DNA from: Rhyacophila brunnea
Taxonomy: Eukaryota; Arthropoda; Insecta; Trichoptera; Rhyacophilidae
DNA: 64,000 bases
Direction: 5' to 3'
Assembly (NCBI GenBank): GCA_022495005.1
Contig: JAGYXB010000569.1
Coordinates: 1 to 64,000 of the forward strand
Part shown: positions 42,400 to 55,080 of the stretch, in pieces
Layout: the number at the start of each line of letters is the position of its first letter
Position numbering within the stretch: position 1 is the first letter of the stretch
Notes under the pieces: model-generated
The model's input: the letters and a program-made list of their open reading frames with translations, nothing else
Database searches by the model: none
What the model was told of the DNA's origin: nothing
Made by a program: the position numbers and the translations under genes

Positions 42400-43106
42400 T
42401 CATCTACCAGCCAAAAAGGTGACCTGGACGACCCTTACGGTAAAACCCAGGCAAAGGCCAAACATTCGCCGCGGGTGAGAATGATAGAGAGGGGTGAATG
42501 TTCAGGGGTAGATTGAAAGGGACAGCGATAATGCCAAAAAAAGAGGAGACCTGGCCGCGACACGGTAGGTGTCGAGGCTGGCGAGGCAGTTAGCGGAAGT
42601 CTCCGAAACGCGACGGACTGTGTGTCTGTGAACCTTAGATTTTAATTGACAGCCTAAGGCGCCCATCTTTAATAAATTTAGGGCTGTTAAAATTTTATAA
42701 CCGTGTGAAACTTAATAATTGTGTTAATGTGTATTGTGTTGTGTATGTAATTTTTTTTTGTTTTTGTTGTGAACCCTAATTAATAATAAAACGTTCGGCA
42801 ACGATTTGTGCTACGAACAACGTGCGTTCATCATTTTACCATCCCGTCAATCCTGCATTTACCCCCAACTGTAAAGACCTACCGTACACTGAACGTACTC
42901 TACCGAACTAAAAACCAGCTACTATTGACCGCCTTGAACTATTCTGAGCTAGTCGAGGGGTGGAAGCTGGTCGTGTGGCTCCCGCGTTCTGCCGATGGCA
43001 CGCTACGAGGGCGTAATTAACGTCAGGCCGACCGGAGAGTCGAGCGCGGAGGTCGGATCGGCCGTGTGACCCCGACTCCCCTCCCTACCCGGACTTACGG
43101 GGTGTC
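42400..43106. other. GC-richer segment, possibly a solo LTR
   Basis: Starts near GGTGACCTGGACGACC and ends near TTACGGGGTGTCA, has AATAAA at 42785 and a composition like LTR sequence. No matching flanking duplication was found, so this is only a suggestion. The 70-codon frame at 42808-43020 has no motif. Confidence 0.25.
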
Positions 43107-45089
43107 AAATGTATTAAAATAAAATTATATGTCCTTTGGTTTTATTTTTAACTATCTATCAAATTTATACATATTGTTTCAAATATAAATGTATTAAAAT
43201 AAAACTATTTTTTTATTAAATAATAACTTTAATCCAGCTACCTATATCCTATGAAAGTACTAAACTATTACATCTTACACCTGCAATAATAAATGCCAGA
43301 TTACATGATTGACATTATAATAATCCATATGCTCCGTCTGGAGGGGAAAAATAATTTAAATTGTCACTAAATGATAAAATCACACCTTTTGTACCTACAT
43401 GTCAAAAGAGATAAGTTGTAAATTTATATTCTTTGTTAAAAAATACGAAAGGAAGAAAGGGATATGTCAAAAAATATAGTAAAATCCATAACTATTGAAA
43501 ATATGATAAATTTATGCCATAGTATATCAATTTTAATAGACAATTAGTGCAAAAAATAATTTCCAAAAAAATTTATATTTTCGGTTTAATTACAATTTTA
43601 AGAATATTCTCAAAGACGCAAATTTTGTTTTGCCTCTCCTGAAAAGTATCGATTTTCGACTCATCGCCCTCTTCCTTTCGCACCCAGCATCTTAATAAAA
43701 TACAAAATAAAAAGAATACATTATGATAATAGAGAATATAGAATAATTATTAAAGGTCACAATAATCATGTGTATGAACACGTACTACCTGTGCAAGTTC
43801 CTGCGCCTCTTTTGATTGATTTACAACAAAGAGCACAAGTCGTCGGAAAAGATTTGCATGTATCTGCAACATCGTGTAAGCAAGAATAGATGCCACAAAT
43901 TCCTAAATTACCACCAAGAGCTATTTACAGAATGAGACACACACGATATCACATCACTTTCAGTGCATCCTGTAAAAAAGAATACAATGTTTAATTAAAT
44001 TATAAATGTTATTTAGTGTTGCATTAGTATAAAGGTCGACAAAACCCAAAACTGTAAAAGGAGATTAGAAAAATACGGATACTGTCGCCAAACTGTAATA
44101 TTATAAATACAATACCATCATGTCACGTGAGTACGTGTGAGCTCACGATAAGCTCGCGTCACGTGCAAAAAGCATGCAATGTTATTTACTTGCAGTCCTA
44201 CTTAACTGTGCTCGACATTTTTTTGCGATTATCTTAAAGTAGCGAAATATGGAGTTACCGACAATGATACTAATAGCCCCAGTTAGCAAAATCTGCCGTT
44301 ATTTATCATAACCACATTAAGTTATCACACTACATCACCAATGCCATGCGTATTGGAAGAATTTTATGCAAATTTACACATTTTCGTCTTACGTAATTGC
44401 ACGCATTTTGTTAATTTTAATAGTTTGAAAAGGAGCTACAAATAACATTTAATTCACTTAGTGTTTTTAATATTGATTACGTTCTGATTGCTCTCTAGTA
44501 GAACAACTTAACCTTGAACTAGGGCATAATGAGATTTCTTCTAGTACGCACAGATTACATAGGGTGTATTAAAAAAAAATACCAATAATATTCCCGACTG
44601 CTCTTACATCACTTATCCGACTGCACTTACATTAAGTCTATTGCATCGTTTTCTTTCGCCAGGCGTCGCTCCAACGTCATATTATTTTCTATCAAAACTA
44701 TCGAACTTTACGTTTATGTCGTATGTTTATTTATAGTATATGAGCGTACGTAACATGAGTGTATTTCTAGCATTATTATCATTATAAAATTTTCTCTTTG
44801 TAAACAAATAGTTTTATATCAGACATCAACATTTTACTGCAGAATGGTGTGTCATTGCGCTTACATGGTACAATTGGTTATTCAGCAGGAACGGCCATAA
44901 TGGCTAGTTTATTATTATGGATATAGTTTTCGTTGATTTTTTCATAGCTTTGTGTGAAATTTAGTGGAACTAATTATTATTTTTCATTATAATAATGCAA
45001 CTAGTAGACCGATTGTAGAATCTTTAAAAAAAAATAAAAAGCTAACAAAAAAATGTGGGTAGGTAAACTTTTAATATATGAATACTAAA
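43107..45089. other. AT-rich, no gene recognised
   Basis: AAATGTATTAAAATAAAA is repeated at about 43108 and 43185. The word at 43659-43684 is the complement of 29045-29070. Open frames are short and without motifs. Confidence 0.4.
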
Positions 45090-45091
45090 AC

Positions 45092-45263
45092 CAAAAATAA
45101 TCATTGATAATGGTTCGGTAACGATCTCCATTGACCCAACGCGAGCTCTGGTCTCACTTTTGAAGAAATATGTTCCGATGATGCCATCAGCGTGTAAAAC
45201 GCACCAAATGGTCTCACTCCATAATGAGGCAATTTTAAACCCATCAAGCCAAAAATGAGCCTT
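45092..45263 (-). pseudogene. mariner/Tc1-type transposase fragment, internally deleted
   Basis: Read leftwards from 45263 the frame gives KAHFWLDGF, then IWCVLHADGIIGTYFF, then RARVGSMEI. This follows the core of a common insect DDE transposase (DEAHF-x-L-x-G-x, then VWC...GIIGPYFFE). About 20 residues between the blocks are missing and the frame is short. The 88-codon frame at 45101-45367 is the wrong phase for most of it. Confidence 0.6.
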
Positions 45264-45770
45264 ATTATAGCTGAACGCAATTCTGCGATTAAAACATTAT
45301 CTCTAAGTTGTGAGAATCGACGACTGATTTTTAAAGTAAATTTAGATATGTAATTTGCTTTGTTCAAGCGTGACTCTATTCATGATGATTAACTAGACTA
45401 TAACGATCTTAAATGTCAAAAAGTGAGCGCAGAATCACATCTCGGTTTGAGAGTTAATTCTTTCGTAAGTTATATATAAGTAAAATACCACGCTACATTT
45501 TTTTACCATATCCGACCCTAATAAAATCATATGGGTCTCAGAGTGGACGTTTGTATTAACAAAGCCGTTTTTACGAGAAATGGATGTTAGCTACTTGCCT
45601 AATTATGGCAACAAAAAAGGGGTGGGGCGGTTGACAGGGCTCTAGCCTGGGGGCCCAAGCACAAAAAAAATTAGTCGGAACGTACTAGGATAATAAACTG
45701 AAGGTGAAAGTGTACACAACATATGAAAGATTACTAAAATTGAACTTAATTTTCTGAAGGAAAAGGAATT

Positions 45771-47010
45771 TTACTGTTTCAAAATATCTTTAACGTGAAA
45801 TCGGCCGACAGATCTACCATTGAGATCACCTAGTAAATACACAGTAGGAGAAATTTTCTGCAAAACAATGTTTTCAACGAACCTCGGAGCCAATTTGTGT
45901 GAAAAATATGAGGCCGCTTTAGATAAAACAAAATTTCTCCTCCAGACAGTATCACCAGGGTCAAACTGAACCCGTTTTCTGCGTAAATTGTAACGCTGAG
46001 CGCTGGAATGGAAATTTTCAAGAAGCTGGTTATGTACCATCTCGAAAATTTCCGGGAGATTCAACAGCTGGTCAGGGAAAACAGAACGGTTTGCAGCGTC
46101 TAGGGGACTAGATCTACATCAGCCAGACAATCGCGAGGGAAATGGTAACGCCCATCCAATATCATCTCTCTCCCGTGCATAAGAAAAAAAGGTGTAAATT
46201 TTGTTGCAAGATTAACGGTGGAGTTTAAAGCTACCTGTACATGGGGTAAATGCGCAGACCAGGATCGATGATCCTTTCCGACTAGAATCGCCAAGGAGGT
46301 ACCAATCGTTTGATTATACCTTTCCACGGTGTTACTCTGGGGTGTATAAAAAGCGTTCAAAAATAATTTTGGGATACTATAAGAGGAGAGAAAATTTTTA
46401 AATTCTTTGGAGATAAATTGACGACCGTTGTCAGCCAAAATACAATGCGGTACGCCATGTTTCAAAAATATTTCTTTTTCTAAAAAATTTAGTAGTTTTG
46501 TAGCCAAACATATTTACTAAAAATGTCAACAACAGAGAGAACGAACATGAAGCCTGCATTTGATTTAGGAAGAGGTCCGATAAGTCAATGGAAAAGGTTT
46601 GCATAGGCCGGTCGACTACTTTAGGAGTAATCATAAATCCGGGGAGGTTACTAGTAGAATGTTTATATGCTTTACAAATTTTACATGAATTTATATACTT
46701 AGCAACATCCTTGAAGAGGTTAGGCCAATAATAGAAATACGCTATGCGTTTGAAAGTTTTAAAAATACCTAAATGTGCAGAGTTAACGGAGTCGTGGAAT
46801 TCTTTAATACGAGCAAGCCTGTCTTGAGGCTTGACACACTCCTTCCAATGAGAATCATCAAAAGGAAGTTCTCCTGCTTTAAATCTGTAAAGTTTATCGT
46901 TAATAATTTTAAATCTTGGAAATTTTGTCGGATGATTTTGACAGGTTGCAAAAGTAGAATCAAACCAATCATCCTGAGAAACAGTGGTTACATTTACTGA
47001 AGCTAAATTT
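45771..47010 (-). pseudogene. pol: integrase of the second Gypsy element
   Basis: Zinc finger H..H..C-x2-C in the region FHDSVNSAHLG ... SCKICK (frame 47186-46431). The catalytic Asp is in FSIDLSDLF, the second in ILADNGRQF and the Glu in TVERYNQ, with 35 residues between the last two. A C-terminal module (FDPGDTVWRRNF, 46064-45771) ends in GRFHVKDILK. At least two frameshifts separate the three frames. Confidence 0.85.
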
Positions 47011-48519
47011 ATTCGGGATAAAACGTCCGGGACAGTATGCAATCTGCCTGGGCGATGTACAATGTCAAAATTATGTTGCGCAAGCCTAGTGGACCATCTG
47101 GCCAACCTTCCAGACGGGTTATCTAACGTCTTAAGCCATTTTAAGCTAGAGTGATCGGTAACTACGGTGAAATGACTTCCTTCCAAATACTGCCTAAAGT
47201 AATAAATAGACTCGACTAAACTTAACAGTTCTCGTTCTGTAGTGCTATAGTTTTTCTGACATTAAGTTAATGCACGAGAGAAATATGCGATCGGGTGGTC
47301 GCCATCAGGGAAAGTTTGCATTAAGACCGCACCTATGCCGAAGGCCGATGCGTCTGAATGCACAGAAAATTTTAACGAGAAGTCGGGGCAAGCTAAAACT
47401 GGAGCCGTGATAAGGGCGTTTTTAAGTGTGACAAAAGCGCTTTCAGCCTCGGAGGACCATATGAAATTCGAGGGACTCTTAGTTTTACAAGTAAGATTTG
47501 TTAAAGGTGCTGCTAAAGTAGAGAAATTATTAATGAATCTACGATAATATGAGCAAAGGCCGATAAATGATTTTACATCTTTAATATTTTTTGGAGTAGG
47601 AAAATTTTTAACACAATCTAATTTTACAGGGTCACAATGTAAGCCTTTCTCATTGACAATATAACCTAAATACTTTAATTCTGATTTGCAAAATTCTGAT
47701 TTCTTATAATTGATGGTTTTTCCTGAGGTTTTAAATTTATCAAAGACTCTAGATAGTAAAACTAAGTGGCTATCGAAATCCTCCGAGACGATAATGACAT
47801 CATCTAAGTAGCAAAAAACCCTGGCTTCGAATTCTAGGCTAGAATAAAAAGGCTATCAGACAATCGTTGCAGCTCATTTGGCGCATTGCGCAAGCCGAAG
47901 GCCATGACCTTGAACTCAAACAATCCTCGGCGAGGAACAACAAAGGCTGTCTTCTCGCAAGACTCTGGCGTTAACGCAATTTGCCAAATTGCCTTAGATA
48001 AATCTATAGATGAAATAAATTTTGCATCGCGAAGATGATCTAGTATTTGAGAGATGTAAGGTAAAGGGTATCTATCCGGTTTTGTAACTGCGTTCAATTT
48101 TCTAGAGTCAAGACACAATCTCCCGGAACCATCTTTCTTAGGAACGATAATAGTGGGATTAGACCAAGCGGAATTAGACGGAGTGACCACACCTAAAGCC
48201 AGCATCTCATTCAGCTCCTTTTCCATAATAGCCTGTTTGGCAGGAGATAGTGGATAATACCTTTGCTTAATAGGTGGGCCTGTAGTTTCGATGTGATGAG
48301 AAATTAAATGAGTACGACCCAAACCGCAGTTTTCGAAAGATATAGAAAAAAATTGTTTTTAATAGACTCTAAGGTTTGGGCTTGAACAGAAGTGAGAGAA
48401 ATATGATCCAGAGAGCAAATGGACGCAACGTGGGTTGGAAGGACCGGCTGGTTCCGCACTAAACTAAAAATTTCTGGCGCAATGTTAAATTTTTTCCAAA
48501 AGTCGATTCCGAGAATCAA
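47011..48519 (-). pseudogene. pol: reverse transcriptase and RNase H of the second Gypsy element
   Basis: RT starts in 48322-47834 (IIVPKKDGSGRLCLDSRKLN, DLSKAIWQI, VMAFGLRNAP). A shift near 47850 moves the catalytic CYLDDVIIV (near 47815) into another frame, which continues through GLCSYYRRFI and the RNase H motif HSDASAFGIGAVL to SRALT, followed by TAA. RNase H ends in 47186-47010 (VVTDHSSLKWL, RLARWSTRLAQ, VPDVLSRI). It copies RNA into DNA in intact relatives; here it is broken. Confidence 0.85.
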
Positions 48520-48860
48520 CTCTGGAGAAAGGCTAGAAACAACAGTGAGAAAATGGTACGCTGAAGGCGGCCTAATGTAATCGGAACCCGAATGGCTCCG
48601 ATAGCAGGTTGGGTTGAACCGTCAACTGCTGTAATAGAGACTCTAGAAGGTAAAATTTTGAAACCGGCATCCACTAGGCTCCGAGACTTCCGCTCGCTGA
48701 TACAGCTAACGGAAGCCCCTGAGTCCAGCAGACCCTCAAAACGCTCCAAACCAATTGAAATGCTCAGGAAAGGCCTGTCATCCAAGTGGTTGGGCCTTGT
48801 TAACGGAGAAATTGAAATTAATTTTGAAAATAAGCGACGTATGCCAGCCAAGCTTTCCAC
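48516..48860 (-). pseudogene. pol: aspartic protease of the second Gypsy element
   Basis: Contains LLDSGASVSCIS (active-site DSGA) and, after about 40 residues, the hydrophobic VPITLG stretch. The frame differs from both gag and RT. Confidence 0.8.
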
Positions 48861-48876
48861 TCCCTATCCATGTACT

Positions 48877-49886
48877 CTATGGAGGGTTTGCAACCGGAAG
48901 GCGCCCTCCGTTTTTTCCCGAGGCGGTATTAGGTACTGGTCCGGAAGACGAAGTGTTGACCCTAGAAACATTGGTGCCTGCGGCTTTACACACCGGGCAA
49001 CGCGAGGAAGTCGTAAACGCCTTACGACAAGTGAAACATATAGGGTGACGGATAGTCCTACAATTTGAATAGTGGTGACCGGGTTTTAAGCATTTGCGAC
49101 AATTTAAGGGGTTGGATTCTACAGGAGGTTTTGGAGTGCGAGGAGCAACCTTGGACTGCGGCCTTGACGAACAAGCGGCCACCGATGGCCCAAGAGGTTG
49201 GGTGCTTAAATTTGATTTCCGATTTGGACCCATCTTGAAATGGTCTATCATATGACAACATTCCTCTACTTCATCAAGTGTCTTAAATTTTTTTGCTAGT
49301 ATAATAGCTTTATAACTGTCATCGAGTCCCATGACAACCATCTTTAACCATCGGTCATGTCTAATATATATTTGGAAGCCGTTTCCCCGAGTTGCTGTAC
49401 CCTTTTGGCAATTTCGTCCGAGATTTTATATAGGACGTCCGGACCTTCAAAGTGTAGGTACAGGGCCTTCTTTAAGCTTTCCCAAGTCGTAAAAGAGTCC
49501 TTTTTGTGGCGAAACCACCTTAAAGCATCCCCCTTGAGGAGATCCGGAAAACCCGATATTAGACATGTAGCCGAGGTGTGCCTGCTCTCCCTTAATTCTT
49601 CAACTCTCAGTATAAAGTCGTGCACGGGAGTCGTGCCGTCAAAGGTAATTCGATATGATTTTACTAAGTCTTTTCCGGGATTATTAAAATCAGCAGTCTT
49701 ATGGGGGCCGGCCTTAATTCCCGCTTCCCAGGCGAGAGCCTGCAGACGCATGGCGTCCAAATCGCCTACTGCGTCTACACCCCTTTCAAACAGGGCCCAT
49801 TTAAGGTTAGCCTCCGTCCAAGTGTCATGGCAACTGAACGGAGCGCTAACGTTACGTTCAGATACGTTCTCATCTATCATTATCAA
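48877..49886 (-). pseudogene. gag: Gag of the second Gypsy element
   Basis: Two frames: 49886-49344 (capsid-like: WFRHKKDSFTTWESLKKAL, ISDEIAKRVQQLGETASKYI) and 49341-48877, joined by a single-base shift near 49345. The second ends with a canonical zinc knuckle CRKCLKPGHHYSNC followed by further Cys pairs (CFTCRK, CPVCK). It would bind and package element RNA. Confidence 0.8.
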
Positions 49887-50203
49887 ACTAGAAAACCTGT
49901 CGGTTAAACTGATTAGCTAGTCTGTTAAATCAGATTACGAAAAATTTAGAAAATTTAACTACAAAAATTAAAAGTTTAATAAACTTATGATGAGAATTGA
50001 AGAATCAAGAACACAGATATATATATAAAAAAAACACCAACACCCTGTTACTCCCCACTCCAAATATCAAAACTCAAATAGATTTAAATACGCCTATATA
50101 AAAATGACGTATAAATAATAAGACAATACAAGAACATAAAATTAACTGTAAGAGTTTAATATTATTATCAAAATATATTGCAGATATCGTAAAAACTGTG
50201 AAA

Positions 50204-50284
50204 TTGTAATTGTAAGATTGTAAGTGTAAGATTGTAATTATAAGATTGTACTTGTAAGATTGTACTTGTAAAATTGTAATCGTA
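50204..50284. repeat. minisatellite, about 14-bp unit, five to six copies
   Basis: Units of the form ATTGTA(A/C)TTGTAAG follow one another with point changes. Confidence 0.85.
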
Positions 50285-51200
50285 TTAAAATAAATGAGAA
50301 TAAAAACTGCAGGCAAAATTGTAAATAACGATTCTATAAAATGATTAAGGTTTAAATTGATAAATATATCTAAAAAAATATAAATAATCTGTGACCGGGA
50401 ATTGACCGGGATATGTATAAATAAATTAAAAGATATTCTGCAAAAAATTAAGATGTATCGACTATAAAGGAATCAGTGGACAATACAAATTTAAAAAAAA
50501 TAAATACTCTTAGGCCGCGGACCTGGTGGTAACGCTCATGCAACGCGCGATGAAGTCTAGACTAATTATCCGCTCCAAATGCTTGGCCTGTCCCACGTAG
50601 GAGCGTCCTTTACCAGCGGTTTGAGCCAGTGGCACGTCACCTTTTCAATATAAAAATTTATTTAATATATTTAAAGAAATCGAGAACCTGAACAGAGTTG
50701 TTTGGATTATAACCAGAGGGTATTGTATGATCTTTTTGAGAAATACCCACATTGTTTGTAAACTGATATCGCTTAACAAATTCACATTACAAACATTTGT
50801 AAGTCTACGCACGTATTCACCTGCACACATTGTTATCAATTAAATGTAGTCTGGGCAGCCCGTATCATACAGATTTATGAGATTTAATCAAAACAACATT
50901 CGTCGAGACCACACGGCGTTACTTTTAGTGAAACAAAATCTGTAGACACGTCCACGCTCGCACGTTTGTTTGTGCGTTTGCATACGTTTTCTATTCGTGG
51001 CGAAATACAAAAAAAATGCACATTTGTTTACAATAGTATCTATGAATTGTTTTTATACAAATGTTTGCAAACAATTGATATGCAACTTTAAAACTGTTTA
51101 TATAATGTTTTTTATTTATCTTGATTTGGGACTTGGCATAACTCGGCACATGATGGCGGTTCCACAACGTTTTTAGTATTGGTGAATTTGTAATCATGTA
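50285..51200. other. AT-rich spacer with a GC-rich patch, no gene seen
   Basis: 50513-50642 is distinctly GC-rich (begins GGCCGCGGACCTGGTGG) and may be a fragment of a repeat, unidentified. Confidence 0.3.
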
Positions 51201-51210
51201 AGAATTATTG

Positions 51211-51336
51211 CACCATCCATTCTGCCCTGAGAGAAGCGGAAGATCGAGAAGGATGGAAAGTCTTGGTCGCTCAAAGGAAGACGAAATTCAAATTTGGTCA
51301 CGATCCTCAGCCATGAGTGTACGACCAAGAAGAAGA
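51211..51336 (+). mobile_element. 126-bp 5'-truncated LINE tail with target duplication
   Basis: Encodes REAEDREGWKVLVAQRKT then a stop, ending in (GAA)n. AGAATTATTG flanks it at 51201-51210 and 51337-51346, the target duplication of target-primed insertion. Confidence 0.8.
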
Positions 51337-51346
51337 AGAATTATTG

Positions 51347-53399
51347 AGATCTTGACTACACTCGCCTACGTAAACAAGTGTGTATTTATAAAGTGTTCAT
51401 TTTATTATACATGGAAAGCTAAATATGGAAAATATTATGTAAATAAACATAAATAATTTACATAGCCCGACAGTCACTAGATCAAAATTGATAAAGGTTT
51501 ATGTATATAATTCCCCACACAGAAGCGGGTTTTGTTTGTATATGTAAAAATCCCGTATTTCACAAAAACAGTGAATTCTCAGCATACCTATAAGATTAAC
51601 CGAACCAGAAAAAATGCCGAACTACTAAAAAAAACAATAAGAATTGAAAACTTTGAAATGTTTAGTAACGCACAAGCGCATTTTTTGAAACGTTAATAAT
51701 AATATTATATAAAATCTGGTAAAAATTAATTATACATTATTTTATTCAGAATTAAATAATATAATAAAATAATAAAAGGTTTCACAGCGCTGACCGCGTA
51801 TGGTTTTGACAAGAAACATGACACCTGACGTAATAAATTAATAAAAAAGTTATTAGTTGCCGCGTAAGCAATCGGCATTATTATTATTACACCCATAACA
51901 AAATTATTTTGTCGCCAGCAATATAATAATAATAATAATATTTCATTTTATGTTCCGCATAATTAAAAAAATACAATGGAGCAGGAATAACGTAATTATA
52001 GTAGGTATGTATTTGTATTTAGTTAAAAATAGACATTTCCGATTTCAAAATTACAATATTTTGGACGTACCTGCTATAATACCTATAGACTTTTTTTATA
52101 TCTTACATAGTGCGCGGACCAAGAGCATACGCCAAATAGTTCGTCCGGCAAAGAAGCTTGGTTACCTACGAGGAATGGTTATCAGCCATTCGCCGAATTC
52201 ATTGGAACCTTGCTCTGTTACATATTGTGTACCTTGTTAATATCAAAATCAAGGTTAATGTGCATTTTAAATCTAAAAATATCGTAAATAAATTTCATCA
52301 GTGTACCTATATCAGTGGCGGGTTTAGAGACTTGATAAAGAATACTACCAACGTACCTAATAACAATAACAACGTATCTATTTCCCTATCCAATTATTAT
52401 TGAAGATGACAGTGATGACACATAATATTGGTGGTTTATTTTTTATATGTACACGTACGTGTGAGTTGGAGGAATTCTGCATCTCTGCATTCGAAATCTT
52501 CAGGCAATATGTAGGTAATCTTGACTCAATAGGTAGGTACCTACTTTGTTGTATTAATTTTATTATATAAGATATAATTAACTGCATTTATTGACAGTGT
52601 TTATTTACTATTGATGAGTGCGCATAGTGCCTGAAGATGCCGTAAGTCAAAAACCGGGTCGCAAAAAACGACTCAAATGGAATACATAGTACAAAACTTA
52701 AATGCATTAGATTATTTATACCTGTACATATTTAAAAAAAAAACTTAAAAGTATAGGTACATGCTAGTGTAATTTATAATAATATGGGCTTAGTAGGTAT
52801 TTACCTTCAAATAAAAATGAATAGCAAACTAAGACGCGCGTAAAACACAAACTATTTTGTGATCCAAAAGATTCATAGCAGCGGCTACCTAACGCTACCA
52901 ATTGCAGACGTTTTTTGAAGTCGGGGAAAGGAAGGGCGAGGAAACAGTCAATTTTGTTTGACACACCGCTAGCTAGCCGCTCGAAACGCTGCAAATTCGA
53001 CGAGCGGCCAGACTGTCTACCGCTCACTCTCCGCGCTTTCATGGTGGTCCCCATACATTTTTTGGCACCGCTCGACCTGGCCGCCCCTACGAGGCCCACA
53101 GGCTTAATACCGACAACCAAAAGACGTCAATAATAAATTAATTGGATAAATAGTACGCCGAGTCAATCCATTAACTATATAATATATATAGTAAAGTTAT
53201 TATTTTATTTTGTGAAATTGTGTTTAAACATTGAATAGTCAAGGACACTAATAGAAATTTATTTTCGTAATTAAAAGACACCATCAGCATAGGTATTTGC
53301 TCTAAGTTACAACAATAAACATTCTTTGACGCGACAATTACTGATTTTAATGAATCGAATTAATTATATATATGAAGTTACTGAAATGAATAAATTAAT
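51347..53399. other. non-coding; one GC-rich segment of unknown origin
   Basis: 52900-53110 is GC-richer and encodes a 118-codon minus frame (52764-53120) with a Ser/Arg/Gly-rich stretch but no motif I know; it includes the palindrome GCTAGCTAGC. A short plus-strand stretch near 52160-52230 could be an exon, unsupported. Confidence 0.3.
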
Positions 53400-53490
53400 A
53401 AGAGAATCTAAGTTAACAGGGGAATTTAAGTTACTAAAGGAATTTAAGTTACTAAAGGAATTTAAGTTAATATGAGAATCTAAGTTCAAA
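53400..53490. repeat. 18-bp tandem repeat, about five copies
   Basis: GGAATTTAAGTTACTAAA appears twice exactly, with diverged neighbours on both sides (AGAATCTAAGTTAACAGG, GGAATTTAAGTTAATATG). Confidence 0.85.
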
Positions 53491-54283
53491 AACTGAGGGT
53501 CATCGCAAACACATGAGAGAAAGAAAAAAAATATGAATTTGTTGGTAAATTAACGGAGCAAAAAAAAAATACACTTCTTAACTTTTGTTGAGAGCGATGA
53601 GCGTCAGTGGTGTGTTGATTCTAGTAGTTTTTCCGATGATTTCTTGGTCCTTGACGACGAATTACAATGAGGACGTATCTTTCAAGCTTTTAGGTAAAAC
53701 ACAAGAGCCCACCCGTCCTTTATATCTTTGATTCGCTAAAAAAAACACAAACACATGATTAAATCAAACACAATTGCAGGGATACCTCGGAAAATGTGGT
53801 TAGATAGTTTAGAGACCGGCAAAACAAATAATAATCAATGTTAACAATGAAAAGAAATACCTCCAAATTGTTGCGGCCCACGTGAAAAAAGGACTGCCTT
53901 CCACTAGGTTCCTTGCAGAAAAAAATACGCCAACTTGTCGAAAGACACGATAATAACTTTGTAAGATAATAGTTTTAAGCAATGGCTTTTAGTGTAGGAT
54001 CACAAAAGAATAAATAAGTTCAAATTGATGGAGGATTAACTCGATGTAAATGTAACAGTGAATCAAGTGTCCGTGTGCACAACGGAACACTCCCGCGACA
54101 AATTTTAGCCTGCCGGCGTAAATGGGAACCACACTAACTAAGGTAGCCAACCTAAGAAAAAACAAATGTCAAAGTAACTAAGCAACTTCACGGACATCGG
54201 GTTAGATAAAAAAATTAAGAAATTTAGATAAAAAAATTCACAGTAAAAACAAAATGGAGGCACGCAAGTCGAACGAGGTTAGG

Positions 54284-54302
54284 GGACTGCGGCAGGGCGC
54301 CA
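54284..54302 (-). promoter_or_regulatory. primer-binding-site-like sequence
   Basis: On the minus strand TGGCGCCCTGCCGCAGTCC starts at 54302, followed by a leader-like AT-rich region. It looks like the start of an LTR element's internal region, but I could not pair it with a second LTR. It might belong to the decayed Gypsy at 45771-49886. Confidence 0.35.
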
Positions 54303-55080
54303 GTAATATGATATGGTGTTAAGGGTACCTAAATAGGATCTACGAGGGGGTATCATATATATATATCAGGGGGAATTGGAATTATAAAATACGGAAAAGG
54401 GAATTCGGATAGAGCCAGGAGCACGTTAATTTCAGGAAGTAGGTCTCGATCCCCGGAACCTTACGCCGCTCGCATGCCTTCCAACAATATAACTTACGGT
54501 TTAATCTTATGGCCGAGAATGTTCTGAAACGAGAATACTAGAATGCAACCCCCGGAGGGGATTATGTCAGATGTAACAAAATAAAGAATAGGAACAGTTA
54601 AATAAAAGTCGGCGGTAGTATAATAAATAAATAAATATAATTTCTCATAAGACAATGGTGTATACATCTGACATGGTAAAACTAAGAACACCAGAATTTA
54701 ATTGAATTTAAATAGATTGGAACGGAGCTATGGTGATCTAACTATAGAAACATAATACTAGCCACGATGTCCGGATGCTAAATACCAAAAGACCACGGGA
54801 ACGATACAGATTAATACTTGCAGTTCAACTCGATGGATGACAGTCCTTTGACATTGTTCTTTCAGGTTAAAAAGGTGCACTGAATTTAAAGTAAGCCCAC
54901 CGGTTACTAAGTTCACCGGGGGGCTTACGCTAACACTCGACTCGACGACGGCTGGGTATAAAAAAGCCTCGTAATCACGCCGGATTATCTTTTTATATCA
55001 TCCTTAATCGGCGGAACCTGTCAGAAAACAACTTCAGTGTTGACGTTTCGGCTGCCATGTCGCTATGTTTTTTACAGGTC
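54303..55080 (-). other. possible unpaired LTR
   Basis: Lies just outside the primer-site-like sequence. Contains a strong hairpin at 54891-54928 (GTAAGCCC/GGGCTTAC plus CCGGT/ACCGG) and a TATAAAAAA at 54956-54964 on the plus strand. No second copy is in the window, so its ends are unknown. Confidence 0.3.

Larger units (their letters stand above)
45771..49886 (-). mobile_element. second Ty3/Gypsy element, decayed, LTRs not found
   Basis: Minus-strand order gag, protease, RT, RNase H, integrase, with frameshifts between gag parts, between gag and protease, inside RT, and a TAA after RNase H strand sequence (near 47270). The catalytic motifs remain recognisable, so decay is moderate. I found no repeated sequence flanking 45771-49886 that could be LTRs. 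The 5' leader may extend rightwards into AT-rich sequence and the 3' end may have been lost. Confidence 0.85.

Noticed and set aside
29121..43684. One giant element bounded by the inverted 26-base word
   Set aside because: Element A has its own LTRs and target duplication inside, and the similarity at the outer words does not extend far.
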